Under the pieces are notes generated by a model, which did not search any database, was not told the DNA's origin, and saw only the letters and a list, made by a program, of their open reading frames with translations. From Vulcanimicrobiota bacterium (GTDB taxonomy: Bacteria > Vulcanimicrobiota > Vulcanimicrobiia > Vulcanimicrobiales > Vulcanimicrobiaceae): DNA of 12,257 bases. The DNA is taken from NCBI GenBank assembly GCA_003167055.1, contig PMUE01000243.1, positions 1-12,257 of the forward strand, read 5' to 3'. The translations under genes were made by a program, and so were the position numbers. Numbering within the stretch: the first letter of the stretch is position 1; every line of letters starts with the position of its first letter. This document shows positions 1 through 6,181 of the stretch, in pieces.

Positions 1-412
1 ACACGCCGTCGACGACGTTGGTCAGGTTGGAAGGAAGCGAAATCGTCCCCGTGCGCCCGCGAAACCTCGCAGTCCCAAGCGTGTAGGTGCCGAGCGAAAC
101 GCCGAAGGCCTCGGACACTTGCGTAACGGTTCCCTCGAGGCGCACCGAGCGGCGCGCGGCGTCTCGCTCGACCACGGTGAGGCCGTATTGCGCGGCAAAC
201 GCATCGACACGTTCGAGATCGCCTTCACCGGCTCCGTACGCCGCCGCGAACTCTTCGCGTGTGAGATGGCCCGGCAACGGCGGACTCGCGTGTTTTGACC
301 GCACGCGCAGCGTGACAACCACACGATCGTTCGGATCGGCAACCGCAACAAATTCGCCGGGCGGCCGTGTTCGCGTGCTGCCCGGGACGATCCAGCGGTC
401 GTCCGTATCCAT
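1..412 (-). CDS. S53 sedolisin/kumamolisin-type protease, N-terminal propeptide part (partial, runs off left edge)
   Basis: Reading leftwards from an ATG at 412 gives 137 codons open to the window edge. The translation matches the pro-kumamolisin activation domain of S53 serine-carboxyl peptidases: residues about 48-60 contain LTREEFAAAYGAG, followed by DLERVDAFAAQYGLTVVE, a RRSVRLEGTV strand and EAFGVSLGTY, then FRGRTGTISLP near residues 118-128. In this family the prodomain folds the enzyme and is cleaved off autocatalytically at acid pH. The Ser-Glu-Asp catalytic domain should follow off the left edge, so activity cannot be judged here. No hydrophobic signal peptide is visible at the N-terminus, as is also the case for several bacterial kumamolisins. 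An AGGGG-type ribosome site lies about 12 nt upstream. It starts 17 nt after the AI-2E gene stop and is probably the last cotranscribed gene seen in the pyr operon. Family call is firm; substrate is unknown. Confidence 0.85.
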   Translation of the reverse strand, partial: MDTDDRWIVPGSTRTRPPGEFVAVADPNDRVVVTLRVRSKHASPPLPGHLTREEFAAAYGAGEGDLERVDAFAAQYGLTVVERDAARRSVRLEGTVTQVSEAFGVSLGTYTLGTARFRGRTGTISLPSNLTNVVDGV

Positions 413-429
413 GCGAGGCTTCTACCCCT

Positions 430-1506
430 TTAGGCTCGATCTAATCGCGTGCTCAACCACGGAGTAACGAAGTATCTCCATAAAATCTTAATCAACGCGG
501 CCGCCGGAATTCCCAGCAGCAAACCAGGAATTCCAAACAGCTCACCGCCGGCAAATACCGCGAACATTACGCCGATCGGCGACACGCCGACGGATTGCCC
601 CATGATCTTCGGAACCAAGATGTTGTCACTGATGCGTGCGACCACAAACATAATGACCTGCACCCACAGGATCATCCATCCGCCTTGCGGCGCACAGAGC
701 ACGATGGCGATACCTTGCGCAATGAGCATGCCGATGACCGGTACGGCATAGGCAACTGCCGCGATGATCCCAAGAATCAGCGAAAACTTGAAACCAATGA
801 TGGCGGTGAGGACGGTAACCGCAATGCCGGTAATCGCGCTCACGAGCACCTGACCCGAGATGAAGGCGCCGAAGGTTTCGGTAATCTCGGTCGCCAGCTT
901 GCGCGCGGTGGCCCGGCGGCGTAGCGGAAAGAGCGAAGTAAAGGCCGCGACGATCTGGTCGTCGTTGAGCAGGAAGAAGAACGAGAGCACGATCGAGGAG
1001 AACGCAACGAAGAACGCGGTTGCCGTGCCGATCAGAATCGCACCGAGTGAGGTCAGCGATCCGGTCACGAGCGCGTTTAGGCGTTCGCTGCCGAGCTGAC
1101 CGATGTCAAAGGCATTTTGCGGTAGATATAGTCCCGGCACGCGATCTTGCAGCCAGGCCTGCGCATAGTGTGACCAGACTTCGATTGAGGTCACGTATGA
1201 CGGCGCGTTGATGACGAGCGATTGCAGTTGCGCGACCGTCAGCGGAACGATCACCAGCAACGCGACAACAATGAGGAGCGAGAGCGCCACAAAGACGATC
1301 GTGATCGCGAGCGCCTTCGGAACACCGCGGCGGACCAGCGCGCGCGTCACGGGCTGCACCCCGAACGCGATAAAGGCGGCAATCAAAAAGATCGAAATCG
1401 TGCGTGGGATGTGCTCGGCAAAGATGTACAGCACCACGACGATCGCAATGCCGAGAAGCACGAAGAGGGACCGGCGCCAACCGAGCGGGCTTATAGCGTT
1501 TTGCAC
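430..1506 (-). CDS. AI-2E family transporter (PerM/TqsA-type membrane protein)
   Basis: A 358-residue polytopic inner-membrane protein. Hydrophobic segments occur near residues 14-30, 35-55, 66-92, 150-178, 212-262, 270-290 and 305-345, the usual AI-2E layout with two N-terminal helix pairs, a long soluble stretch (about 93-145), and a helix-rich C-terminal half. The C-terminal signature (SDNILVPKIMGQSVGVSPIG near residues 293-312, then a GGELFGIPGLLLGIPAAA-like stretch) is typical of PF01594. Family members have been linked to export of the quorum signal AI-2 or to Na+(Li+)/H+ antiport, but most are of unknown substrate; no specific cargo is inferred. The start is GTG at 1506, overlapping the end of the GNAT gene by 16 nt, so translation is probably coupled. 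The length agrees with the family (about 340-380). Nothing appears broken. Confidence 0.9.
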   Translation of the reverse strand: MQNAISPLGWRRSLFVLLGIAIVVVLYIFAEHIPRTISIFLIAAFIAFGVQPVTRALVRRGVPKALAITIVFVALSLLIVVALLVIVPLTVAQLQSLVINAPSYVTSIEVWSHYAQAWLQDRVPGLYLPQNAFDIGQLGSERLNALVTGSLTSLGAILIGTATAFFVAFSSIVLSFFFLLNDDQIVAAFTSLFPLRRRATARKLATEITETFGAFISGQVLVSAITGIAVTVLTAIIGFKFSLILGIIAAVAYAVPVIGMLIAQGIAIVLCAPQGGWMILWVQVIMFVVARISDNILVPKIMGQSVGVSPIGVMFAVFAGGELFGIPGLLLGIPAAALIKILWRYFVTPWLSTRLDRA

Positions 1507-1952
1507 AGCAGCCGCCGTTCGGTGCGATAACCCGCGCGCTCGTAGAGCGCTCGGGCCGCGGCGTTTTCCTCGGTGACCATCAACGCCATGTACGGCGCGC
1601 CACGCTTGCGAGCCTCATGCTCCGCCCGTTCCAGCAGTGCCGAACCGATCCCCGCCCCGCGTGATTCGCGATCGACCGCCATGTACACGACGAATGCTTG
1701 GTCGTCGCCCGTAACCTCGTCGGGCAGCGAGTCCAAGGTCAACATAAAACCGCGCGGAACGCCGTCCACTTCGGCGATGAGCGCAAGGTGGTCGCGCTGG
1801 TCCACGATGGCGAGCAGACGGTCGAAGTTCGCGAGCACGGCCGCCGGATCGGCATGACGTAGCGAAGAGACGCTGTCCATGGCCGTGCGTTTGCCGAGGT
1901 TTTCGATAAATGCGCGATCGCCCGCCGACGCCGCGCGGATGCGCAGATTCAA
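1491..1952 (-). CDS. GNAT family N-acetyltransferase
   Basis: A 153-residue single-domain GNAT fold. Motif A, the acetyl-CoA pyrophosphate loop, is visible as RESRGAGIGSALLERAE (about residues 95-111), preceded by the beta-4 strand FVVYMAVD. Motif B follows with a beta-5 strand (MALMVTEEN) and the AARALYERAGYRTERR segment that ends the domain, as in RimI-like proteins. The acceptor could be an amine of a protein, an antibiotic or a metabolite; the sequence does not show which. The start is a TTG at 1952 whose TTGA overlaps the pyrE stop codon by 4 nt, implying termination-reinitiation coupling. Its own stop overlaps the AI-2E gene start. The placement within a pyrimidine operon suggests cotranscription but does not prove a pyrimidine role. 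Confidence 0.88.
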   Translation of the reverse strand: MNLRIRAASAGDRAFIENLGKRTAMDSVSSLRHADPAAVLANFDRLLAIVDQRDHLALIAEVDGVPRGFMLTLDSLPDEVTGDDQAFVVYMAVDRESRGAGIGSALLERAEHEARKRGAPYMALMVTEENAAARALYERAGYRTERRLLCKTL

Positions 1953-2515
1953 TTCCGGCGCGAGCCGGGGTCCTCGATCGGCGCACCGGCTTTACATTGC
2001 GGACAGTCGCCCGGATCGTGCGACTCGAGCGGCATGTTGAGCAGTGCATGTGTCGGCACGCCAAAGTCGGCATTTCCCCGCTGCACGATGACACCCACCC
2101 CGGCGACCTGCGCGCCATGTTTGCGCACGACGTCGATGACCTCGCGCACCGAAAGGCCGGTCGTCACGACGTCTTCGACGACGAGCGCGCGATCCTGCGG
2201 CGTCAAGCTGAAGCTTCGGCGCAGCGTCGCAGCACCGTTCTCCTTCTCCACAAAGATCGCATCGGTCCCAAGCTGACGCGCAACTTCGTAGCCGAGCACA
2301 ATGCCGCCGACCGCGGCGCTGACCACGATCGTTGGCTTGACGGCGCGGAAGGCACCGGCGATGTCTTTGGCTACGGCTTCGACGAGCCGGGGACTTTCGA
2401 GAACACGAAACTTCTGAATGAAGGCATCGCTGTGCCGTCCGGAACTCAAGCGAAAGTGTCCGCGTAAGAGCGCGCCGCGATCGCGCAGCGCCTGCTCGAG
2501 ATTGATGTTAGACAA
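1949..2515 (-). CDS. pyrE: Orotate phosphoribosyltransferase
   Basis: Converts orotate plus PRPP to OMP, the fifth step of de novo UMP synthesis, in the cytoplasm. The PRPP-binding motif is clear as ALVVEDVVTTGLS (about residue 109 on), and the N-terminal LRGHFRLSSGRHSDAFIQKF resembles the substrate-binding start of this family. Upstream of the PRPP loop, FVEKENGAA carries the flexible-loop region. The C-terminal CPQCKAGAPIEDPGS tail is like that of thermophile-type PyrE proteins. I chose the TTG at 2515 (188 residues, MSNINLEQ start), which overlaps pyrF by 8 nt. A GTG at 2542 in frame would add nine residues and lengthen the overlap to 35 nt; neither has a strong Shine-Dalgarno, so the start is uncertain. 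The gene sits directly after pyrF and is coupled to the downstream GNAT gene by TTGA. Confidence 0.93.
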   Translation of the reverse strand: MSNINLEQALRDRGALLRGHFRLSSGRHSDAFIQKFRVLESPRLVEAVAKDIAGAFRAVKPTIVVSAAVGGIVLGYEVARQLGTDAIFVEKENGAATLRRSFSLTPQDRALVVEDVVTTGLSVREVIDVVRKHGAQVAGVGVIVQRGNADFGVPTHALLNMPLESHDPGDCPQCKAGAPIEDPGSRRN

Positions 2516-3218
2516 GTGCGCGCATGTCGTCGAGCACGGCACGTGCGGCCACCGCGGGATTAGCCGCTTGCGTGATCGGACGCCCGACGACGAGATAATC
2601 GGCTCCGGCGGCGACCGCTTGTGCGGGCGTCATCACCCGCTTCTGATCGCCGTGCGCCTCGCCCGGCGGCCGAATGCCCGGCGTGAGCGTAAGAAAGTCG
2701 TAGCCGAAGAAGCCCTTGAGATCGGCGACTTCGTGCGCGCTGCACACCACGCCCGAACATCCGGCGTCACGGGCGAGCGCCGCCAGACGCGTCGCATTTT
2801 CTCCGGGACCGCCCTGTAAACCGAGCTCGCCCAGATCTTCAGCGCCGTGGCTGGTCAGGATCGTCACCGCAAAGACGTGCGGCACCGTGATGCCGAGCTC
2901 CGTTGCGCGGGCTTCCGCCGACTCGACCGCCGCGCGCATCATCTCGAGCCCGCCCAGCGCGTGAACGTTGACGATGTGCACGCCGGGGCGAACGAGATGG
3001 GTCATCGCGGCTCCGACGGTGCGCGGGATATCGTGCAGTTTGGCGTCGACGAAAACGCGAACGTCTCGCGCCTGGCAATAGGAGAAGATTCGCTCCGGAT
3101 ACCCGTAGAGCGACTCGATGCCGATCTTGAAGATGACGTCGAGCTCATAGAGCTGATCGATCAACCGTTCTGCGTCGTCTGCGGACGGCACGTCGAGCGC
3201 GACGATCAGTTGAGCCAT
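2508..3218 (-). CDS. pyrF: Orotidine-5'-phosphate decarboxylase
   Basis: Decarboxylates OMP to UMP, the final step of the pathway, in the cytoplasm. The 236-residue protein begins MAQLIVALDVPS, the first TIM-barrel strand with its conserved Asp, followed by FKIGIE (Lys31), and the catalytic DxKxxD motif VDAKLHDIPRTV with Asp58, Lys60 and Asp63. TLTPGIRP near the C-terminal third supplies the Arg that grips the phosphate, and DYLVVGRPIT is the last conserved strand-loop. The length is that of the short bacterial group-I enzyme. The reading frame stays open upstream to 3281, but that stretch lies inside pyrD; the ATG at 3218, 4 nt after the pyrD stop and behind AAGG/GGAG-like sequence, fits the family start precisely. 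Overlaps the start of pyrE. Confidence 0.96.
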   Translation of the reverse strand: MAQLIVALDVPSADDAERLIDQLYELDVIFKIGIESLYGYPERIFSYCQARDVRVFVDAKLHDIPRTVGAAMTHLVRPGVHIVNVHALGGLEMMRAAVESAEARATELGITVPHVFAVTILTSHGAEDLGELGLQGGPGENATRLAALARDAGCSGVVCSAHEVADLKGFFGYDFLTLTPGIRPPGEAHGDQKRVMTPAQAVAAGADYLVVGRPITQAANPAVAARAVLDDMRALV

Positions 3219-3222
3219 ATGC

Positions 3223-4188
3223 CTAACCTTCGTCTCCTTCGTATTGATAGGGATTCGAGAATCCCACGTTTGCCTTTCCAACTATCTTAGCCAGCGATCC
3301 AAGGTTTCGCAACCGCAGATACTGCGCGAGCTCTTCGATGATCCGCAGCGGAATCTGCGGATCGGTGAAATTCGCCGTGCCGATCGAGATCGCGCTCGCG
3401 CCGGCAAGGAAAAATTCGAGCGCATCGCTGGTCGTCTCGATCCCGCCCTGTCCAACGATCGGAATCGTCACCGCGCGTGCTACTTCATAGACCGCAAGGA
3501 CCGCGATCGGTCGAATTGCGGGTCCGGACAGACCGCCGGTGACGTTGCCCAATCGCGGCTGCCAACGATCGACGTCGATCGCCATTCCGCGCACGGTGTT
3601 GATCACGGCAAGTGCATCGGCACCGGCCGCCTCGGCCTCGCGCGCGATCGACGCGATGTCGGTCACGTTGGGTGAAAGCTTGACGATGAGCGTTTTGTCG
3701 GTCGTCGCGCGCACCGCGCGCACCACCTTCGCCGTCAACTTCGGATCGCACGCAAACGTCTCGCCTTCACTGGCGACGTTGGGGCACGAGACGTTCACTT
3801 CGAGCGCGTCGATCTCGTCGCGCGTCGCCAGCCGTTCGCTCACGTACGCATAATCGTCGACGCTAAAGCCCGCAACACTACCGACGATCGCACATGGGCG
3901 ACTCGCGAATTTCGCGACCTCTTGCTCGAGGTACCAATCGATGCCCGGATTCTGCAGACCGATGGCGTTGAGCATCCCGGCCGGCGTATGAACGAGGCGC
4001 GGCGTCGGGTTTCCCAATCTCGGCAATCGCGTGACGCTTTTGAGCACGACTGCACCGATACGCGCAAGATCGACGAACGAAGCAAACTCCTCGCCGCTGC
4101 CGTAACAGCCGCTGCCCATGAAGGTCGGGTACGGAAGCTCGAGCTTCCCGATCTTCACACCGAGATCGACGCCGCGGAGATCTACCAT
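3223..4188 (-). CDS. pyrD: Dihydroorotate dehydrogenase class 1B, catalytic subunit
   Basis: Oxidises dihydroorotate to orotate using FMN; in class 1B the electrons pass to NAD+ through the partner PyrK. The 321-residue TIM barrel has the FMN/orotate residues of the family: the TFMGSGCYGSGEEF N-terminal loop, LKSVT with Lys50, GMLNAIGLQNPG (about 71-82), and the active-site loop NVSCPN with the catalytic base Cys135 that marks class 1 enzymes (class 2 has Ser). Further signatures are IVKLSPNVTDI, the VINTVRGMAID segment, GGLSGPAIRP and the phosphate-binding GQGGIETTSDALEF then GASAISIGTA. The ATG at 4188 overlaps the pyrK stop by 7 nt, and pyrF follows 4 nt after its own stop. Neighbouring pyrK confirms the 1B type. 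Confidence 0.97.
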   Translation of the reverse strand: MVDLRGVDLGVKIGKLELPYPTFMGSGCYGSGEEFASFVDLARIGAVVLKSVTRLPRLGNPTPRLVHTPAGMLNAIGLQNPGIDWYLEQEVAKFASRPCAIVGSVAGFSVDDYAYVSERLATRDEIDALEVNVSCPNVASEGETFACDPKLTAKVVRAVRATTDKTLIVKLSPNVTDIASIAREAEAAGADALAVINTVRGMAIDVDRWQPRLGNVTGGLSGPAIRPIAVLAVYEVARAVTIPIVGQGGIETTSDALEFFLAGASAISIGTANFTDPQIPLRIIEELAQYLRLRNLGSLAKIVGKANVGFSNPYQYEGDEG

Positions 4189-5006
4189 CGCAGCTCGTGC
4201 GCCCAGAATACGGGGCCTTCCTTACACACGCGCGCATACACGACGTCGCTGCCGTTGCGCTGCGCGGGCGGAAAACTTGGAGCTTGCTTGGAGGTGCGTA
4301 CGAGCGGCACGACACAGCCCCAACATCCGCCGACGCCGCAAGCGAATGTTTCTTCAAGCGAGAGCTGCGCCGCGATGTTGCGTTCTTCGGCAATACGAGC
4401 GACGACGCGCAACATCGGTGTCGGTCCACACGCCAGAATCATGTCGGGAAGATCGTTCGTTTGCGAAAGCAAATCCGTAATATAGCCCGCATGGCCCATG
4501 CTGCCGTCATCGGTTGCGGCGTGTAGTTCGCAACCCTCGCTTGTAAAGCGGTCGTGATCGACCAACAATGCGTTGGTGCGAGCGCCGTAGTAGAGGCGCA
4601 CGCGCGCGCCGGCACGCGTCAGCGCTTGAGCCGGAAGCAGTACGGATGCGATGCCGACGCCGCCGGCAACGATCGCCACGTTGCGAACGTTGTCGAGTGT
4701 AAAGCCATTGCCAAGGGGCCCTGTGAGTTCGATGTGATCGCCGGCTCGGAGCGCCGCAAGCTCTGCTGTCCGCTTTCCGACGACGAAAAACATGACGCTT
4801 GCACGGTTGCCGCTTGCCTCGTAGATCCCGAGCGCGGTCGCTGCAAGCTCACCACTTGGCGGAATAGCCATGACAAATTGCCCAGGACGCGTCACGCGAA
4901 CAAGCGCCGGCGCGTCAAATCCTAACACAACCACACCCGGAGCGAGCTCTTGCCGATCGAGCACCAGTGCGTGATGGATAGCTGCGGATGTCGCAATCGT
5001 GGCCAT
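4182..5006 (-). CDS. pyrK: Dihydroorotate dehydrogenase electron-transfer subunit
   Basis: FAD/[2Fe-2S] subunit that passes electrons from PyrD to NAD+. From the ATG at 5006 the protein has 274 residues, close to the usual 255-265. A ferredoxin-reductase-like FAD domain (RPGQFVM, residues 40-46; GPLGNGF, 96-102) is followed by a nucleotide-binding domain (AGGVGIASVLL, 114-124; LACGPTPML, 191-199). The C-terminal iron-sulfur site has Cys223, Cys228, Cys231 and Cys261 in the expected C-x4-C-x2-C-xn-C spacing. An oddity is that the usual RPxS-type FAD loop after RPGQF is replaced by ATALGIYEAS. The frame is open to 5147, but those extra 47 residues lack family similarity and overlap a better small gene, so ATG 5006 is preferred. 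No clear Shine-Dalgarno precedes it; a short or near-leaderless transcript is possible. First gene of the operon. Confidence 0.94.
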   Translation of the reverse strand: MATIATSAAIHHALVLDRQELAPGVVVLGFDAPALVRVTRPGQFVMAIPPSGELAATALGIYEASGNRASVMFFVVGKRTAELAALRAGDHIELTGPLGNGFTLDNVRNVAIVAGGVGIASVLLPAQALTRAGARVRLYYGARTNALLVDHDRFTSEGCELHAATDDGSMGHAGYITDLLSQTNDLPDMILACGPTPMLRVVARIAEERNIAAQLSLEETFACGVGGCWGCVVPLVRTSKQAPSFPPAQRNGSDVVYARVCKEGPVFWAHELRW

Positions 5007-5085
5007 ATGCGTGGATGCGTTTTCGCCAAATTTTAAAAAAAGTCCGTGCCAAACACTGAACCGCGCGCATTCATTGGCCGTTATA
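5007..5085 (-). promoter_or_regulatory. Divergent intergenic region, presumed pyr operon promoter area
   Basis: This AT-rich stretch separates pyrK from the rightward small gene. Read on the minus strand, the block at 5030-5040 (a T-run into AAAAT) offers a weak -10 such as TTTAAA (5032-5037) with a poor TTCAGT at 5055-5060, 17 nt away. That would leave an untranslated leader of only about 15-20 nt, too short for a PyrR-type attenuator hairpin. The assignment rests on position and base composition more than on box quality. Confidence 0.3.
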
Positions 5086-5094
5086 TGGTATAGA
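5086..5094 (+). promoter_or_regulatory. Extended -10 promoter element for the 46-residue small gene
   Basis: TGGTATAGA fits an extended -10 (TGn followed by a TATAAT-like hexamer, 4-5 of 6 matches), placing the transcription start about 24 nt before the small gene's ATG. No convincing -35 lies 16-18 nt upstream, which extended -10 promoters tolerate. Inference only. Confidence 0.4.
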
Positions 5095-5108
5095 GAGTGA
5101 AAGCTCGG

Positions 5109-5117
5109 AAAGGAGGG
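5109..5117 (+). promoter_or_regulatory. Strong Shine-Dalgarno of the 46-residue small gene
   Basis: AAAGGAGGG with the AGGAGG core at 5111-5116, 8 nt before the ATG at 5125. It is the best ribosome-binding site in the window and is the main evidence that the short ORF behind it is translated. Confidence 0.8.
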
Positions 5118-5124
5118 TCCGCAG

Positions 5125-5265
5125 ATGGCAGGTCTTATGGTCTTCAAGTCGCTCGCTGACGCACTACGCGCCGGTTACCAGGTCTACGATCGTACTGCGG
5201 ACGGGTATCTCGTTCGAACGAGAACGGCTGCAGGATGGGCCATAGCGTTGGTGTCCTGCAAGTAA
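5125..5265 (+). CDS. Small uncharacterised protein (46 residues)
   Basis: A complete short gene: AGGAGG ribosome site, ATG, 46 codons, TAA, then a strong intrinsic terminator 37 nt later. The protein begins MAGLMVFKSLADALRAGYQV and continues with YDRTADGYLVRTRTA and AGWAIALVSCK. It has an amphipathic helix-like start (VFKSLADALRAGYQ) followed by what look like short beta strands (YLVRTRT, WAIALV), so it may be a small alpha/beta fold and not a membrane peptide. I do not recognise a family. It is transcribed alone, divergently from the pyr operon. An internal ATG at 5137 would give a 42-residue form beginning MVFKSL. The complete expression signals and non-shadow codon structure make it likely real; function unknown. 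Confidence 0.75.
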   Translation: MAGLMVFKSLADALRAGYQVYDRTADGYLVRTRTAAGWAIALVSCK

Positions 5266-5302
5266 ACCCGCCCTCCTACTTTCTTACAAAGCCTCCAGTA
5301 AT

Positions 5303-5345
5303 AAACAGAAACGCCGGTCCAAGCGAGCCGGCGTTTCTGTTTTTT
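5303..5345 (+). terminator. Intrinsic terminator, probably bidirectional
   Basis: A perfect 15-bp inverted repeat (5303-5317 pairs with 5328-5342) with a 10-nt loop, GC-rich at the loop end and followed by a T tract (T at 5340-5345). It ends the 46-residue gene. On the opposite strand the hairpin is followed by TTTATTA and lies 20 bp past the stop of the convergent membrane-protein gene, so it may serve both. Confidence 0.9.
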
Positions 5346-5364
5346 GCGTCTTTTTACGTGCGGT

Positions 5365-5955
5365 TTACGAGCGCTGATCGGGCGGGGGCACCGGGCGCTC
5401 GATCTCCGGAGTCGACCCGGGCCGCCAAGCGTAGGGTCCGCTCGGCGCCTGCGGCGGCGGATTCATCCCGCCGTTGGGCGGCGGCACGAAGGTCGAGTGC
5501 TGGGAGTAGGGCCCGGGATTGAAGCCGGGGATCCGCGCACCGTTGAGCCAGGCGTTAACCACTTGGGCGATCCCGACGAACATCGGGATCAGACCGCCGA
5601 GCAGCCAGGGACCGGCGAAGCCGATTCCACTGAGCGGGCCGATCGAGCCGAGACCGATGAAGAGCGCGAGGCCGATGAAGGCCAGCGTGATGCCCTTACG
5701 CATCTGCCGCTGCGCGTAATAGTAATCGTCGTAGGCGGGGTAGCCCTTAGCCGCAACGTTGGGTGGCGGCATCGCGCCGGGCTGCCAGGTCGGCGGCGGC
5801 ATATTGCGCGGTATCGGACCCGCTGGGGGAACCATCCCGCGGCGAATCATCTCCATCCGCTCGTTGTGCTGCAGGACCCGTGTGACAATCCACGCCGCAA
5901 CCGGTGCTCCGAAGATCACCATGACCGCGATGGCTGCAAAAAAATCGTGATCCAT
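5365..5955 (-). CDS. Pro/Gly-rich three-TM membrane protein (resembles DUF6249-type proteins)
   Basis: A 196-residue protein with hydrophobic segments at about residues 5-28, 88-105 and 113-137. After the first helix comes a charged stretch, QHNERMEMIRRGMVPP, of the kind seen at the same place in small bacterial membrane proteins of the DUF6249 type; this match is from memory and moderate. The loop between helices (43-85) and the tail (145-196) are rich in Pro and Gly, with PPP runs (MPPP, VPPP, NPPP) and an aromatic cluster YDDYYYAQ, suggesting disordered arms. The ATG at 5955 has GGAG about 11-14 nt upstream. It is convergent with the small gene across the terminator and divergent from the sigma-factor operon. 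Function is unknown. Confidence 0.75.
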   Translation of the reverse strand: MDHDFFAAIAVMVIFGAPVAAWIVTRVLQHNERMEMIRRGMVPPAGPIPRNMPPPTWQPGAMPPPNVAAKGYPAYDDYYYAQRQMRKGITLAFIGLALFIGLGSIGPLSGIGFAGPWLLGGLIPMFVGIAQVVNAWLNGARIPGFNPGPYSQHSTFVPPPNGGMNPPPQAPSGPYAWRPGSTPEIERPVPPPDQRS

Positions 5956-5968
5956 TATTAGATTGCTC

Positions 5969-6094
5969 CTACAGGCGGGGTCCCCAACCCTCGAAGGTGG
6001 GCCGTAGAGCTTGGGCGGAGTCTGTACCGCTTGCGGGAATCGTCGGCCGCGAGCCGTGGGGGAGTGTCTTGTTCAGCGTCGTCGTCAGGACCAT
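5969..6094 (-). CDS. Possible small ORF (41 residues), unproven
   Basis: Between the membrane-protein gene and the divergent sigma gene, an ATG at 6094 opens a 41-residue frame (starts MVLTTTLNKTLPHG, ends PTFEGWGPRL) that stops with TAG at 5969-5971. That stop lies inside the TAGGAG ribosome site of the downstream membrane-protein gene, and a GGAGG stands 12 nt before the ATG, a rather long spacing. The composition is low in hydrophobic residues and the product matches nothing I recognise. It may be a leader peptide or a chance ORF in the leader; apart from it, the 5956-6181 gap shows no clear promoter boxes. Confidence 0.3.
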   Translation of the reverse strand: MVLTTTLNKTLPHGSRPTIPASGTDSAQALRPTFEGWGPRL

Positions 6095-6181
6095 GGTGGG
6101 GTTGGACCTCCGTAATTCGTCCTGCCACAGATACGGCCCGGCGCCCATGGTGTTTCAGCCACCTGCCCGAAACATCGTCGC

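Noticed and set aside
3219..3281. 21-residue N-terminal extension of pyrF
   Set aside because: Lies inside the pyrD reading frame; the OMP decarboxylase family begins at the MAQLIVALDV start at 3218.
5007..5060. PyrR-type attenuator or riboswitch ahead of pyrK
   Set aside because: The leader is too short and AT-rich, and no terminator/antiterminator pairing was found.
5007..5147. 47-residue N-terminal extension of pyrK
   Set aside because: Has no family similarity, crosses the divergent promoter area and overlaps the 46-residue gene; ATG at 5006 fits the family start.
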